Origin: Acidobacteriaceae bacterium TAA 166 | GTDB lineage: Bacteria > Acidobacteriota > Terriglobia > Terriglobales > Acidobacteriaceae | Length of the DNA: 64,000 bases | Reading direction: 5' to 3' | Assembly: GCA_000421065.1 (NCBI GenBank) | Contig: ATWD01000001.1 | Location: 620,001 to 684,000 of the forward strand | Shown: positions 46,796-53,871 of the stretch, piece after piece | Layout of the letters: each line of letters starts with the position of its first letter | Position numbering within the stretch: the first letter of the stretch is position 1 | Made by a program: the position numbers and the translations under genes | Notes under the pieces: generated by a model | Databases searched by the model: none | Seen by the model: the letters and a program-made list of their open reading frames with translations, nothing else | What the model was told of the DNA's origin: nothing

Positions 46796-46876
46796 GCGAA
46801 GCAGAGTTCATGCAGGGATGGAATACAGTTATCGTTCGACCAGCGAACAGCGCCTTGGACCATGACTCTGCTACGC
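46796..46876 (+). ncRNA. Candidate structured RNA upstream of the reverse transcriptase
   Basis: The arms 46796-46812 and 46861-46876 pair over 15 Watson-Crick pairs with one A-A mismatch and one bulged T. Within the 48-base loop, GTTCG (46834-46838) pairs with CGAAC (46844-46848). It ends 24 bases before the RT start codon. A possible promoter has TTGACC at 46760-46765 and a weak TAGACC 17 bp later. Known defence RTs (retrons, DRT2, DRT9) use a structured RNA encoded next to the RT as template or cofactor, which makes this a candidate template RNA. Expression is not shown. Confidence 0.5.
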
Positions 46877-46900
46877 TGGCGAAGCGCATTCTGCTGAGCC

Positions 46901-48328
46901 ATGCCAATTTCTCTAGGTACTCTGACGTTCGATGATGATGTTGTCGTCAAGCAATTGCGTGGCGACATGAAAGATGATTGGTTTGCTGATCCGCTCCTTT
47001 TCAGAGACATGTTGAACAGTGGATTGCTCAACAAGATCGTCTCCGCGAATCACTCTGAGAACAACGGTCAATATCGCGCTGGCACCCGGTCGCTCTACAA
47101 CATTCCCAAATCAAACCTGACATTAAGATACGCTCTGGAAACAGGATTATCCGACCGTTTCCTCTATCACGCATTGGCCTCCGGTCTGGTCCCGCTCTAC
47201 GATCCCTTACTGGGACCTTCTGTTTATAGTCACCGATACCATCATGCTGGGACGAATGCAAAATACTTGTTCAAAAAAGGCGTCGGTGCATGGAATGATT
47301 TCATTGGAAGCGTCAGCAGCGCGGTGAAGTCGAGCACCTTCTTGCTGTCCACCGACTTAACAAATTATTTCGAAGCAATTGATCTAGATCTCTTGAAGGC
47401 GCAGCTAGTCGGATTAATTCCTGAGCTATCGGCTACGTCTGACGAGAAGGCGAAGGCGCGCCTCACAATCGACCTACTCTTCGAGTCACTTCAGAAGTGG
47501 ACTTTCAATGCTAAGCGTGGTTTACCTCAGAATCGAGATGCCTCGTCCTTCCTTGCAAACATCTACATGGTTCCGGTTGATAGGGAGATGAAGAAACACG
47601 GCTACGGGGAAGTCTATTTTCGATATATGGACGACATCAAGATCGTTTGCGCAACCGAGGTTGAAGCAAGGCTTGCCCTTAAGCGTTTAATACTTGCTCT
47701 TCGAGAGCAGGGTCTATCGGTCAATGCGAAGAAGACAATAATCATCAACTCGAATAACAAAGAGAAGATCGGTGAATGTCTCCAGCATGTTTCGACGACA
47801 GTGACATATATCGATTCGGTTTGGAAGACAAATATCCCAAGTAAAATACTAGAAGTTCTTCCTATTCTTCGGGATTACACAATCTCACTGTTGGAATCCG
47901 GGGACTTCGAAAGCAAAGCTTTCAGATTCTGCATCAATCGACTCTACACTGTGTGCTTGTGTCCCACTCTGTCGATTCCGCCTGAGTATTTCGCGCCCGT
48001 AACACCAAAGATTTTAGATGGACTTGACGTAATGCCCGCAGCAACGGATCAGCTTGCCAAGTACCTAAGGGCCGCACCGACCACACCGGAGCAGTTGGAG
48101 CGAGTAGCCGATTTTCTCATGGATCCAGCACGATCAATCTACAACTGGCAGAACTATCAACTGTGGGTTGTGCTCACAGACAAGAAGCATCAAAGCAGAC
48201 CGTTGTCGCTCTTCGCTTATCAAGTCGTTGCTACAAGGGAAGATTCTCCCGCCCGCGCGGGCGCGAGCCTTTATTTGGGAGCAACTGGAGACGCGAGTGC
48301 TAAAGAACTCATCGCAAAGATGATTTAG
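46901..48328 (+). CDS. Reverse transcriptase of the UG/Abi-like (class 1) type
   Basis: A 475-residue reverse transcriptase. Motif A (RT3) is LSTDLTNYFEAID at about 150-162, RT4 is GLPQNRDASSFLANIY at 207-222, the catalytic YMDD is in YFRYMDDIKIVC at 239-250, and RT6 is LSVNAKKTIIIN. There is no maturase or HNH domain as in group II intron proteins, and no retron NAXXH-type or DGR motif was recognised. The C-terminal part is helical, like the alpha-repeat domain of class-1 UG/Abi RTs. The frame stops at TAG 48326-48328, but the protein appears to continue in the +1 frame (next entry). Probably an anti-phage defence RT. It looks AT-richer than the transfer genes. Confidence 0.85.
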   Translation: MPISLGTLTFDDDVVVKQLRGDMKDDWFADPLLFRDMLNSGLLNKIVSANHSENNGQYRAGTRSLYNIPKSNLTLRYALETGLSDRFLYHALASGLVPLYDPLLGPSVYSHRYHHAGTNAKYLFKKGVGAWNDFIGSVSSAVKSSTFLLSTDLTNYFEAIDLDLLKAQLVGLIPELSATSDEKAKARLTIDLLFESLQKWTFNAKRGLPQNRDASSFLANIYMVPVDREMKKHGYGEVYFRYMDDIKIVCATEVEARLALKRLILALREQGLSVNAKKTIIINSNNKEKIGECLQHVSTTVTYIDSVWKTNIPSKILEVLPILRDYTISLLESGDFESKAFRFCINRLYTVCLCPTLSIPPEYFAPVTPKILDGLDVMPAATDQLAKYLRAAPTTPEQLERVADFLMDPARSIYNWQNYQLWVVLTDKKHQSRPLSLFAYQVVATREDSPARAGASLYLGATGDASAKELIAKMI

Positions 48329-48539
48329 CACATTGTCAACTTTCCTGGGTCAGAGGATTGCGCTGATCGGCCTACATGAGCTTGCCTACAAGCCTTTGAT
48401 AGAAAACCTTGTCAAGCCATTCCTGCGAAGAGATCTGCTCGGTGCTTATATGGAGATGAAGAAAAAGCCCGGAATCTATTGCCAACCCCTGGAGACGGTA
48501 CTTCTCGGTGAAGAGACATACGAGGAGGTTGAATCGTGA
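48324..48539 (+). CDS. Continuation of the RT C-terminal domain in the +1 frame, or separate small protein
   Basis: An open frame that begins at the RT stop and ends in TGA 48537-48539. Read through a +1 shift at ATT TAG C, it continues the RT smoothly as KMI-STLSTFLGQRIALIGLH and then LAYKPLIENLVKPFLRRDLL, the same helical-repeat character. As an independent gene it would need a TTG start at 48333 with no ribosome site, so it is less likely to stand alone. Its TGA overlaps the GTG start of the polymerase gene. Confidence 0.6.
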   Translation, partial: FSTLSTFLGQRIALIGLHELAYKPLIENLVKPFLRRDLLGAYMEMKKKPGIYCQPLETVLLGEETYEEVES

Positions 48540-50136
48540 ACAGCTTCGGTTTCCTCGCTCATTTCTTGGACCCGTTTCAGCTACTTGATCCAGTGCTATC
48601 GCTAATAACTGACTCGGGCGAGTCAGTGTCCGTATCTCTTCAACAATTGACCGATCGGCGCGAAGCGCTGGTGACATATGACGCTCCTCGGCTCATCGCA
48701 GCACTGCGCAAAGCAGCCGTGCAACCTCCGGTATTGGTAGATATTCGCGACGGGTTGAAACTCTTGAGTGGACTCTCGAAGGATCAGGGGGGGAGAAGGA
48801 GTGGAACGCCTTCGCAGCACTCAGTCGCGCGAGCACAAGCGATCAACCAAAGCTTGTCAGAGATTTGGTTTCAGCGAAGAGTCCCCAAATTGAGCGCGCT
48901 AGTCTAGAAGCTCTCATCAAAGCGACAGCAGAGGCACTAAGGACAACTTGGAGCGATCTGAGAACTGCACTTGAAATGAAGGGTGAACTGAGGCGCTTCC
49001 TTGAAATTGAAATGCCTGTACAAGAGGTGTTTCGCAAGAGGGAATTCTTAGGTCTCCCCATTGATCGAAAGCAGTGGTCGGAGACCTTGGAACGGGTTCG
49101 ATCTGAGAAATACACTGCATACCGCGAGCTTGCCCAACAGATAGGTTTCAGTCCAGCATCTCTCAATTATTGGAACGTAGGAGAGCATCTCAAAGGCACT
49201 GATGCCGAATATCTCGTTGAATTCTCTGACAACCAATCTTTGGAGCACTACTTTAACCTCGCACAGCACCAATCAAAGTTTGCTAAGACCTTCCTGATGT
49301 TCTCTGATGCGCGACGAGATGAGTCAACGCTGATTCGGATCGGGCCGGGGGACGATTGCGTCTATCCTACTTTCGAATGTTTCGGAACCGTCACCGGGAG
49401 GATCATCGTTACCAATCCACCTCTCCAGACACTCAAGAAGCGTCATCGGTCCATGATTATTCCTGAACCGGGTAAGGAGTTCCTTTATTTTGATTACTGC
49501 CAATTTGAGCCTGGAGTATTTGCGAGTTTGGCAGGAGACGAATCGTTTCTTCTTCTTTACAACACAGAGGATGTTTACGTGAGCTTGGCCGTGGCTATAT
49601 TCAACGATGCGGCACGGCGTTTAGATGCCAAGCGAGTCTTCCTTGGGTATATGTATGGAATGAGCGTCGCCGGGCTAAGTAGGATGCTGGCAGGTCCGAC
49701 GGCGGACGACAGTATGATCGCCGATTTCCGAACTGCAATCAATAGGTTCTTTGATCGGTTTCCTGCGTTATGGGAGTACAGACGTACAGTACAGAGTGAC
49801 CTTCAACAGACCGGCTACGTCAGCAGTGTTTTGGGTAATCGACGGATTCGACTCGGTTCAGGACGCCTGTCTGCGAAAGAGCAACAGTGGGCTCTCAGCC
49901 AAAGAATTCAGGGCACGGCATCTCTTATATTCAAAGACGCGCTCATTCAGATCAGTAAACTGATTGGCAGCGAGAATGTTTTCCTGCCTATGCACGACGC
50001 CATACTGGTCCAGTGTACTGAGTTAGAGGCAGACATCCAGCGTGAGGCAGTGTCGAAGTTGATGAAGGATACCTTTGTGCGCTGGTGTCCTGGCGTCCGA
50101 CCACGCGTGAGCATCGGCGCTTACGCTTCTGAATAG
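48536..50136 (+). CDS. Family A DNA polymerase, translated across a -1 frameshift
   Basis: About 530 residues if read through a -1 shift at 48787-48793. The N-terminal part (48536-48790) resembles a decayed 3'-5' exonuclease fold (VLVDIRDGLKLLSG) without visible catalytic acids. The polymerase domain is complete: TGR region GTVTGRIIVTNPPLQTLKK, motif A FDYCQFEPGVF with Asp and Glu, motif B RRLDAKRVFLGYMYG, and motif C LPMHDAIL. In motif B, Leu replaces the Phe/Tyr that selects nucleotides in Pol I (E. coli F762). The GTG at 48536 overlaps the preceding stop, so it is translationally coupled to the RT. It could copy cDNA into a second strand; that role is inferred. Confidence 0.82.
48787..48793 (+). 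promoter_or_regulatory. G_GGG_GGG slippery heptamer in the polymerase gene
   Basis: Seven G in the zero-frame phasing X_XXY_YYZ (CA G GGG GGG AGA), where -1 slippage joins the two open frames. A weak hairpin GAAGG/CCTTC (48795-48813) follows. The downstream frame has no credible own start: the first is a TTG at 48865. Sequencing error in a homopolymer is the alternative. Confidence 0.55.
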
Positions 50137-50190
50137 ACACCTGGGCTGAAGACATGTCCAGCATTGACCTGCGCCTGACAACGATGGTGC

Positions 50191-50229
50191 TTCGAACCCA
50201 ATCGCGAGTCTGTTGTATTGAAGCTGGGA
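50191..50229. repeat. Right copy: degenerate higA tail after the polymerase gene
   Basis: It matches 46683-46721 at 33 of 39 bases and still reads FEPNRESVVLKLG in one frame. The preceding bases show weaker similarity to higA. It lies 54 bp after the polymerase stop, so the RT-polymerase module is bracketed by two higA ends. Confidence 0.65.
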
Positions 50230-50303
50230 TTGCTCACAAAACTTTCAAGCTAACAGAAAACCTGTATACCTAGATGCGAAAGGCAGAGTTGTTTGTTCCA
50301 GCA

Positions 50304-52799
50304 TCACCTTGACGACGGCTTTAGATGCTCATAGGGTGTCTTGTTGATCGTAGCCACGCCGCGCCTTTTGACCTTCCCTTGTATTAGCTTAATATCCTCT
50401 TCAACCCCACCAGAGTAGGTAGGGATAAAACGATTTCGGAGAGGAATTGAATCACTTTTGCTCATAACAACCGTATATTCTCTGTCTTCTTCGCGGCGAA
50501 GATATTCCAGAAACGTTCTCACCCGAGTAAATCTATCATTCATTTCATGACTATTTGCTAAAGCCTTAATTTCGTCGAAGGCCTTGGAATCGCCGATGGG
50601 AGTGTCTTGGAACACTAAATCTGAATAAGAGAATCGTAAAGCAAGATATCTAATATAGTATCTTCCTGCCGGTGTGATTCGATATGCATCTGAAATTATG
50701 CGAACATCATAGATGTCATTTTCTATAAGAGCATAGGTGGAAAGAAGTTTAAGGCTTTCCAACACATCGCTCTCACTCGTGCCAACGATCTCCAAGCTGT
50801 CTCGCAAAGAGGATGTGCGGAAGAAACCAACGCCTAGTGATGCTGCAGATCTATTTCGATTGAAATAGAGCACCTCTAGTAAGCGAATTTTAGTGAAATG
50901 TGATGGTCTTGATTCGTCCGCAATCGAAAAAAGATTCATGATCGGGCTTAGTTCGCTTTGATAGCTTCTATTGTCCCCAAGCCCAATCGATTTAATGAAT
51001 TCGTGCAGAGGGATATAGTACCCGGATATCGACAAAATCTTATTGGCATCCGTATGGCCAGATACCAGAAATGATGAAAATATATCCATCGCTTTTCTGA
51101 GGTTTCCCATTGCGATAGATTCCAAAAAGAATCTAGATCGTTTTCGATCATGCATAATCGAACTGTTAACTAATGATAGAAATGCTGCTACCTTATCTCC
51201 TTGATTGGGATTGGGCAAGAGTTGCTTAGATAATCCATTGTTCCGTAGTTCATCGACAATAAAGGTCAGGCGTTTGCTAAGTATATCCACAACGCTAACG
51301 GGTGGTAGATGATAACCCGATGTCTGGTAAGCCGCGAGTGTCCCGGTCCTTTTTGAACGAACAAATGTCTCTTCCCACATTGTCAGCAGGCTGATTGCAT
51401 GCGTATTAGCTGAAACCGCATGTGCAAAAGCAAATATGTCCTGCTGTAAAGTGAAATCGAGCTGATCGACGTTATCAAAGACTAGAAGACAACGAATTCC
51501 AAGTTTGTCCGCCAAAAAGCGAAGGCTTCGAGAATAGTAAGTGGCCGAGTCCGAATAAATATTTTGCAATAATGAAGAAATCCTTTCTTCATATTTGCTT
51601 TTGTTCGTTTTTGCTATCGATGATAATGGCCCCAATGTTAGCTCTCGAATTTCAGCTGCAAATATTTTTTTGATATTCGTTCCAACTAGACCAGCGAACT
51701 TTTCATTGCGCGATAAGACATGACGCACCTTGTCAAAAAAGAACTGTTTTATATCGCCGCCTAGAACCAGATCTCGAAAATCTAAAGAAACTATCATGTG
51801 GTCCTTAAATAATTTCTTCGCTTCTACCCGCAGGAGATGGTCAACGAATGTTGTCTTTCCAGAGCCAACGCGTCCTAGCAATAGAATGACTTCCCCCCGA
51901 TTCTTAATCGAGAGAGTTTTACTGATATTTCCTTTTGCTGAAGCGCGTAAATCTACAACACTCGAGAACCGAGTAATATTGTTTGTGCCACTGATTGTCT
52001 TTGATAATTCCAAGCTGACATTGTGGGACACTTCGCTGAACATTTCCCTTAGACTTGGGCTATTCACGAATAACTGTCGCAGGAGGTCGCGAGTATCGTC
52101 CCCCGCGATTTCGCCCATGTACTGTTGAATGATCGGAGCCAACGCTGGCCCAAGGGCGTTTCTTGTGACCTTATCATTTCTGTGATGCAGTTCGTCGACC
52201 ACCCGTCGATAGTTGGCACTTGATAATTCCTCCGGCAATAGCGCACGCCTAAGTGAATTGTCTACAACAGATGCATATGACAACAGAGACCAGAATTCAA
52301 TAAACCTAGTATGGATATCTTCTAAGCTGCGGAAAACTAGCAGTTTTCCCTTGGCTACTTCCTTGCCGTCGGTGCGAGACCCCGCAAAAATTAACCATTG
52401 AAATCCGTTGGTAACTATTGCAAAGGGAATGCCAGCGGAGCTGCAATATCCGGTCGCTTGCTCAATATGATCTTTGACATTTTGTACCGTCCGAATAATT
52501 CCGCCGACGGTTAGGGTGCGTGTAGTCGCTACGTCGGGTGGCAAAATGAATGTGTCACCAGATTTCTTTGCCTCGACAACAGCGACGGGTTTCTGGGCCA
52601 ATAGCTTGTAATCGAGAAATCCTGCGTCGGTATATGGCTCACGAATGATGTTAGACTCTGGCCAATTGAGAATACCGATAAGCATGCGATCAATTACTTT
52701 TGATCGAGTATCGGCTTCGCTATGGAGGGAGAGATTATGATTTTGCAATTCGAGCTTCAGGCGAGTGAATTCTGTATAGCACTCTTCACTTGATTTCAT
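50304..52799 (-). CDS. PD-(D/E)XK nuclease-like plus P-loop NTPase protein
   Basis: An 831-residue protein. The N-terminal domain has the restriction-type arrangement D63 (GFLDYKL) and E76-x-K78 (AVVEAKKSG), then QATGYCSSAGIPFAIVTNG, as in HsdR N-terminal nuclease domains. A P-loop ATPase follows: Walker A LLLGRVGSGKTTFVDHLL (309-316 core) and Walker B CLLVFDNVDQLD (441-448), then a long helical and winged-helix-like C-terminal region. The layout is that of STAND/KAP-like defence NTPases. GGAGAG precedes ATG 52799, and the start overlaps the antitoxin gene. It looks AT-rich compared with the ICE backbone. Function is inferred, not known. Confidence 0.75.
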   Translation of the reverse strand: MKSSEECYTEFTRLKLELQNHNLSLHSEADTRSKVIDRMLIGILNWPESNIIREPYTDAGFLDYKLLAQKPVAVVEAKKSGDTFILPPDVATTRTLTVGGIIRTVQNVKDHIEQATGYCSSAGIPFAIVTNGFQWLIFAGSRTDGKEVAKGKLLVFRSLEDIHTRFIEFWSLLSYASVVDNSLRRALLPEELSSANYRRVVDELHHRNDKVTRNALGPALAPIIQQYMGEIAGDDTRDLLRQLFVNSPSLREMFSEVSHNVSLELSKTISGTNNITRFSSVVDLRASAKGNISKTLSIKNRGEVILLLGRVGSGKTTFVDHLLRVEAKKLFKDHMIVSLDFRDLVLGGDIKQFFFDKVRHVLSRNEKFAGLVGTNIKKIFAAEIRELTLGPLSSIAKTNKSKYEERISSLLQNIYSDSATYYSRSLRFLADKLGIRCLLVFDNVDQLDFTLQQDIFAFAHAVSANTHAISLLTMWEETFVRSKRTGTLAAYQTSGYHLPPVSVVDILSKRLTFIVDELRNNGLSKQLLPNPNQGDKVAAFLSLVNSSIMHDRKRSRFFLESIAMGNLRKAMDIFSSFLVSGHTDANKILSISGYYIPLHEFIKSIGLGDNRSYQSELSPIMNLFSIADESRPSHFTKIRLLEVLYFNRNRSAASLGVGFFRTSSLRDSLEIVGTSESDVLESLKLLSTYALIENDIYDVRIISDAYRITPAGRYYIRYLALRFSYSDLVFQDTPIGDSKAFDEIKALANSHEMNDRFTRVRTFLEYLRREEDREYTVVMSKSDSIPLRNRFIPTYSGGVEEDIKLIQGKVKRRGVATINKTPYEHLKPSSR

Positions 52800-53091
52800 T
52801 TGAACTCTCCGTCGCGTTTGATTCCAATCGTACAAGGGAGTTCTCCCGCCAACGCTTAAAGTCCGCCAACGCCTCTTCCTCTGAAACACGCTCGGCATCA
52901 AGGATCTCCTGCCACCGCGCAGATGCTTCCTTCAGGGCAGCCCGCTCCGTTTCGCTCCGCTTGCGGCGAGCAGGAATGAAATAGCCGACGGTATCGCCGT
53001 GGCGCGTAATCGCCACGGGGCAGTCCGATTCAAGCAGGTAGGTCGCCAATTTGTCGCGAAACTGTCTCATGCCAACTTTCAGTGTTTCCAT
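52786..53091 (-). CDS. Phd/YefM-family antitoxin without a toxin
   Basis: A 101-residue antitoxin: VGMRQFRDKLATYLLESDCP and VAITRHGDTVGYFIPARRKR are the Phd DNA-binding and dimerisation fold. The helical C-terminus EEALADFKRWRENS normally wraps a toxin. No Doc, RelE or PIN gene follows. Instead it overlaps by 14 bp the start of the nuclease-NTPase gene, which may be its target. Three helically phased GTAC words lie upstream. Confidence 0.82.
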   Translation of the reverse strand: METLKVGMRQFRDKLATYLLESDCPVAITRHGDTVGYFIPARRKRSETERAALKEASARWQEILDAERVSEEEALADFKRWRENSLVRLESNATESSNEIK

Positions 53092-53102
53092 AACAGCCCC
53101 TC

Positions 53103-53128
53103 GCGTACTATTGCGTACGCAAGTGTAC
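53103..53128. promoter_or_regulatory. Three phased GTAC words before the antitoxin
   Basis: GCGTAC at 53103, GCGTAC at 53113 and GTGTAC at 53123 repeat exactly every 10 bp. The middle one lies in the perfect 12-bp palindrome TTGCGTACGCAA (53111-53122). This fits an autorepression operator for a Phd dimer, 11-37 bp before the start codon. Confidence 0.6.
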
Positions 53129-53151
53129 TACTCTCCCTTGCTCTGGAATCC

Positions 53152-53171
53152 GGGCACAACTGGGCACAATT
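53152..53171. promoter_or_regulatory. Putative integrase arm-type sites, right end, pair 1
   Basis: GGGCACAAC (53152) and GGGCACAATT (53162) are spaced 10 bp. They match GGGCACAAT at 15374 near attL. Confidence 0.45.
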
Positions 53172-53206
53172 GCGTCTAGGTGTGCCCATGTCTTGGTTTT
53201 GTCTCA

Positions 53207-53277
53207 TTTCCTCTGCCGTTCTGAGGCAGAGGAAACGGTCAAAACGAACGACCTCTGCCCCGTGGAGGCAGAGGTCG
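53207..53277. repeat. Two hairpins mimicking the tRNA anticodon arm
   Basis: TTTCCTCTGCC/GGCAGAGGAAA (53207-53235) and CGACCTCTGCC/GGCAGAGGTCG (53249-53277) are perfect 11-bp inverted repeats, each with a 7-base centre (GTTCTGA and CCGTGGA). The core CTGCC-N7-GGCAG is the same as the anticodon stem-loop of the target tRNA-Asp, where the crossover occurs. Confidence 0.6.
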
Positions 53278-53293
53278 CAGGGGCAATATCAAA

Positions 53294-53314
53294 GGCACAA
53301 TAAGGACACAATAA
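53294..53314. promoter_or_regulatory. Putative integrase arm-type sites, right end, pair 2
   Basis: GGCACAATAAG and GACACAATAA lie in tandem, 11 bp apart, mirroring the pair at 15364-15385 near attL. Confidence 0.45.
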
Positions 53315-53394
53315 CGGTTCCTTGGTGTGCCTAATAGCGCGAATTGGAGCCATCCGTTGCTTGTTATTTCAGCAAGTTACGGGATTCTGGCTCA

Positions 53395-53441
53395 CTGTCA
53401 CGGCAGAGGTCGCGGGTTCGAGCCCCGTCGTCCCCGCCATA
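53395..53441. repeat. attR, 47-bp direct repeat
   Basis: An exact copy of 15266-15312: the anticodon loop and 3' part of tRNA-Asp including CCA. No 5' half of a tRNA precedes it. Confidence 0.93.
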
Positions 53442-53472
53442 CATTCCAAAAGACTTACGGAATATATGGGAC

Positions 53473-53871
53473 CTAAGTGACAAGCAAATCCGGGTCCGGT
53501 AAAGGTCCATTAAGCACTAACCTGAGCTTCTGCGCGTCCATCTCACCCGCGTTTTGACCCAAGCCGGGAATCATCATCCTTACAACCTTGCTTTGTGCGG
53601 CTCGCTTATTGGAACCCACTGCCTGCGTATAGACATCCAGTGTGATCCTGCTGTTGGCGTGCCGTAAAAGCTCCTGTACCGTCTTCACATCTTCCCCATT
53701 GGCCTTCAGCAGTGTGCCGAAGGTGTGGCGGAAGGTGTGCCAACCGATGTTCTTGTGGATGCCGTTCGCCTTGGCGACCGGCTTGATATACCGCTTCATC
53801 AGATTGTCCGGCCAATAGGATTGTTCCCCCCCTTCATGGTCGGGCTGGCGAAGAACTTTGACATCTACCAC
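53473..53871 (-). pseudogene. Integrase remnant of a second element
   Basis: The C-terminal catalytic half of an integrase closely related to the one at 15389 (shared KNIGWHTFRH, GTLLKANGEDVKTVQELLRH and TLDVYTQAV). The conserved His, Arg and Tyr are present but the N-terminal 60 percent is missing. Just upstream the FASPTMKG motif is in another frame because of one extra G in a G run (about 53826-53831). The bases between attR and this remnant also resemble those between attL and int (AAGTGACAAGCAAATCC). So a second related element once sat in tandem at the same tRNA. Confidence 0.85.

Noticed and set aside
46901..48328. Group II intron protein, retron RT or DGR RT
   Set aside because: There is no maturase or HNH domain and no intron boundaries. 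No variable/template repeat pair was seen. The RT motif 4 (GLPQNRDASS) fits the UG/Abi type better. A retron cannot be fully excluded because of the nearby hairpin RNA.
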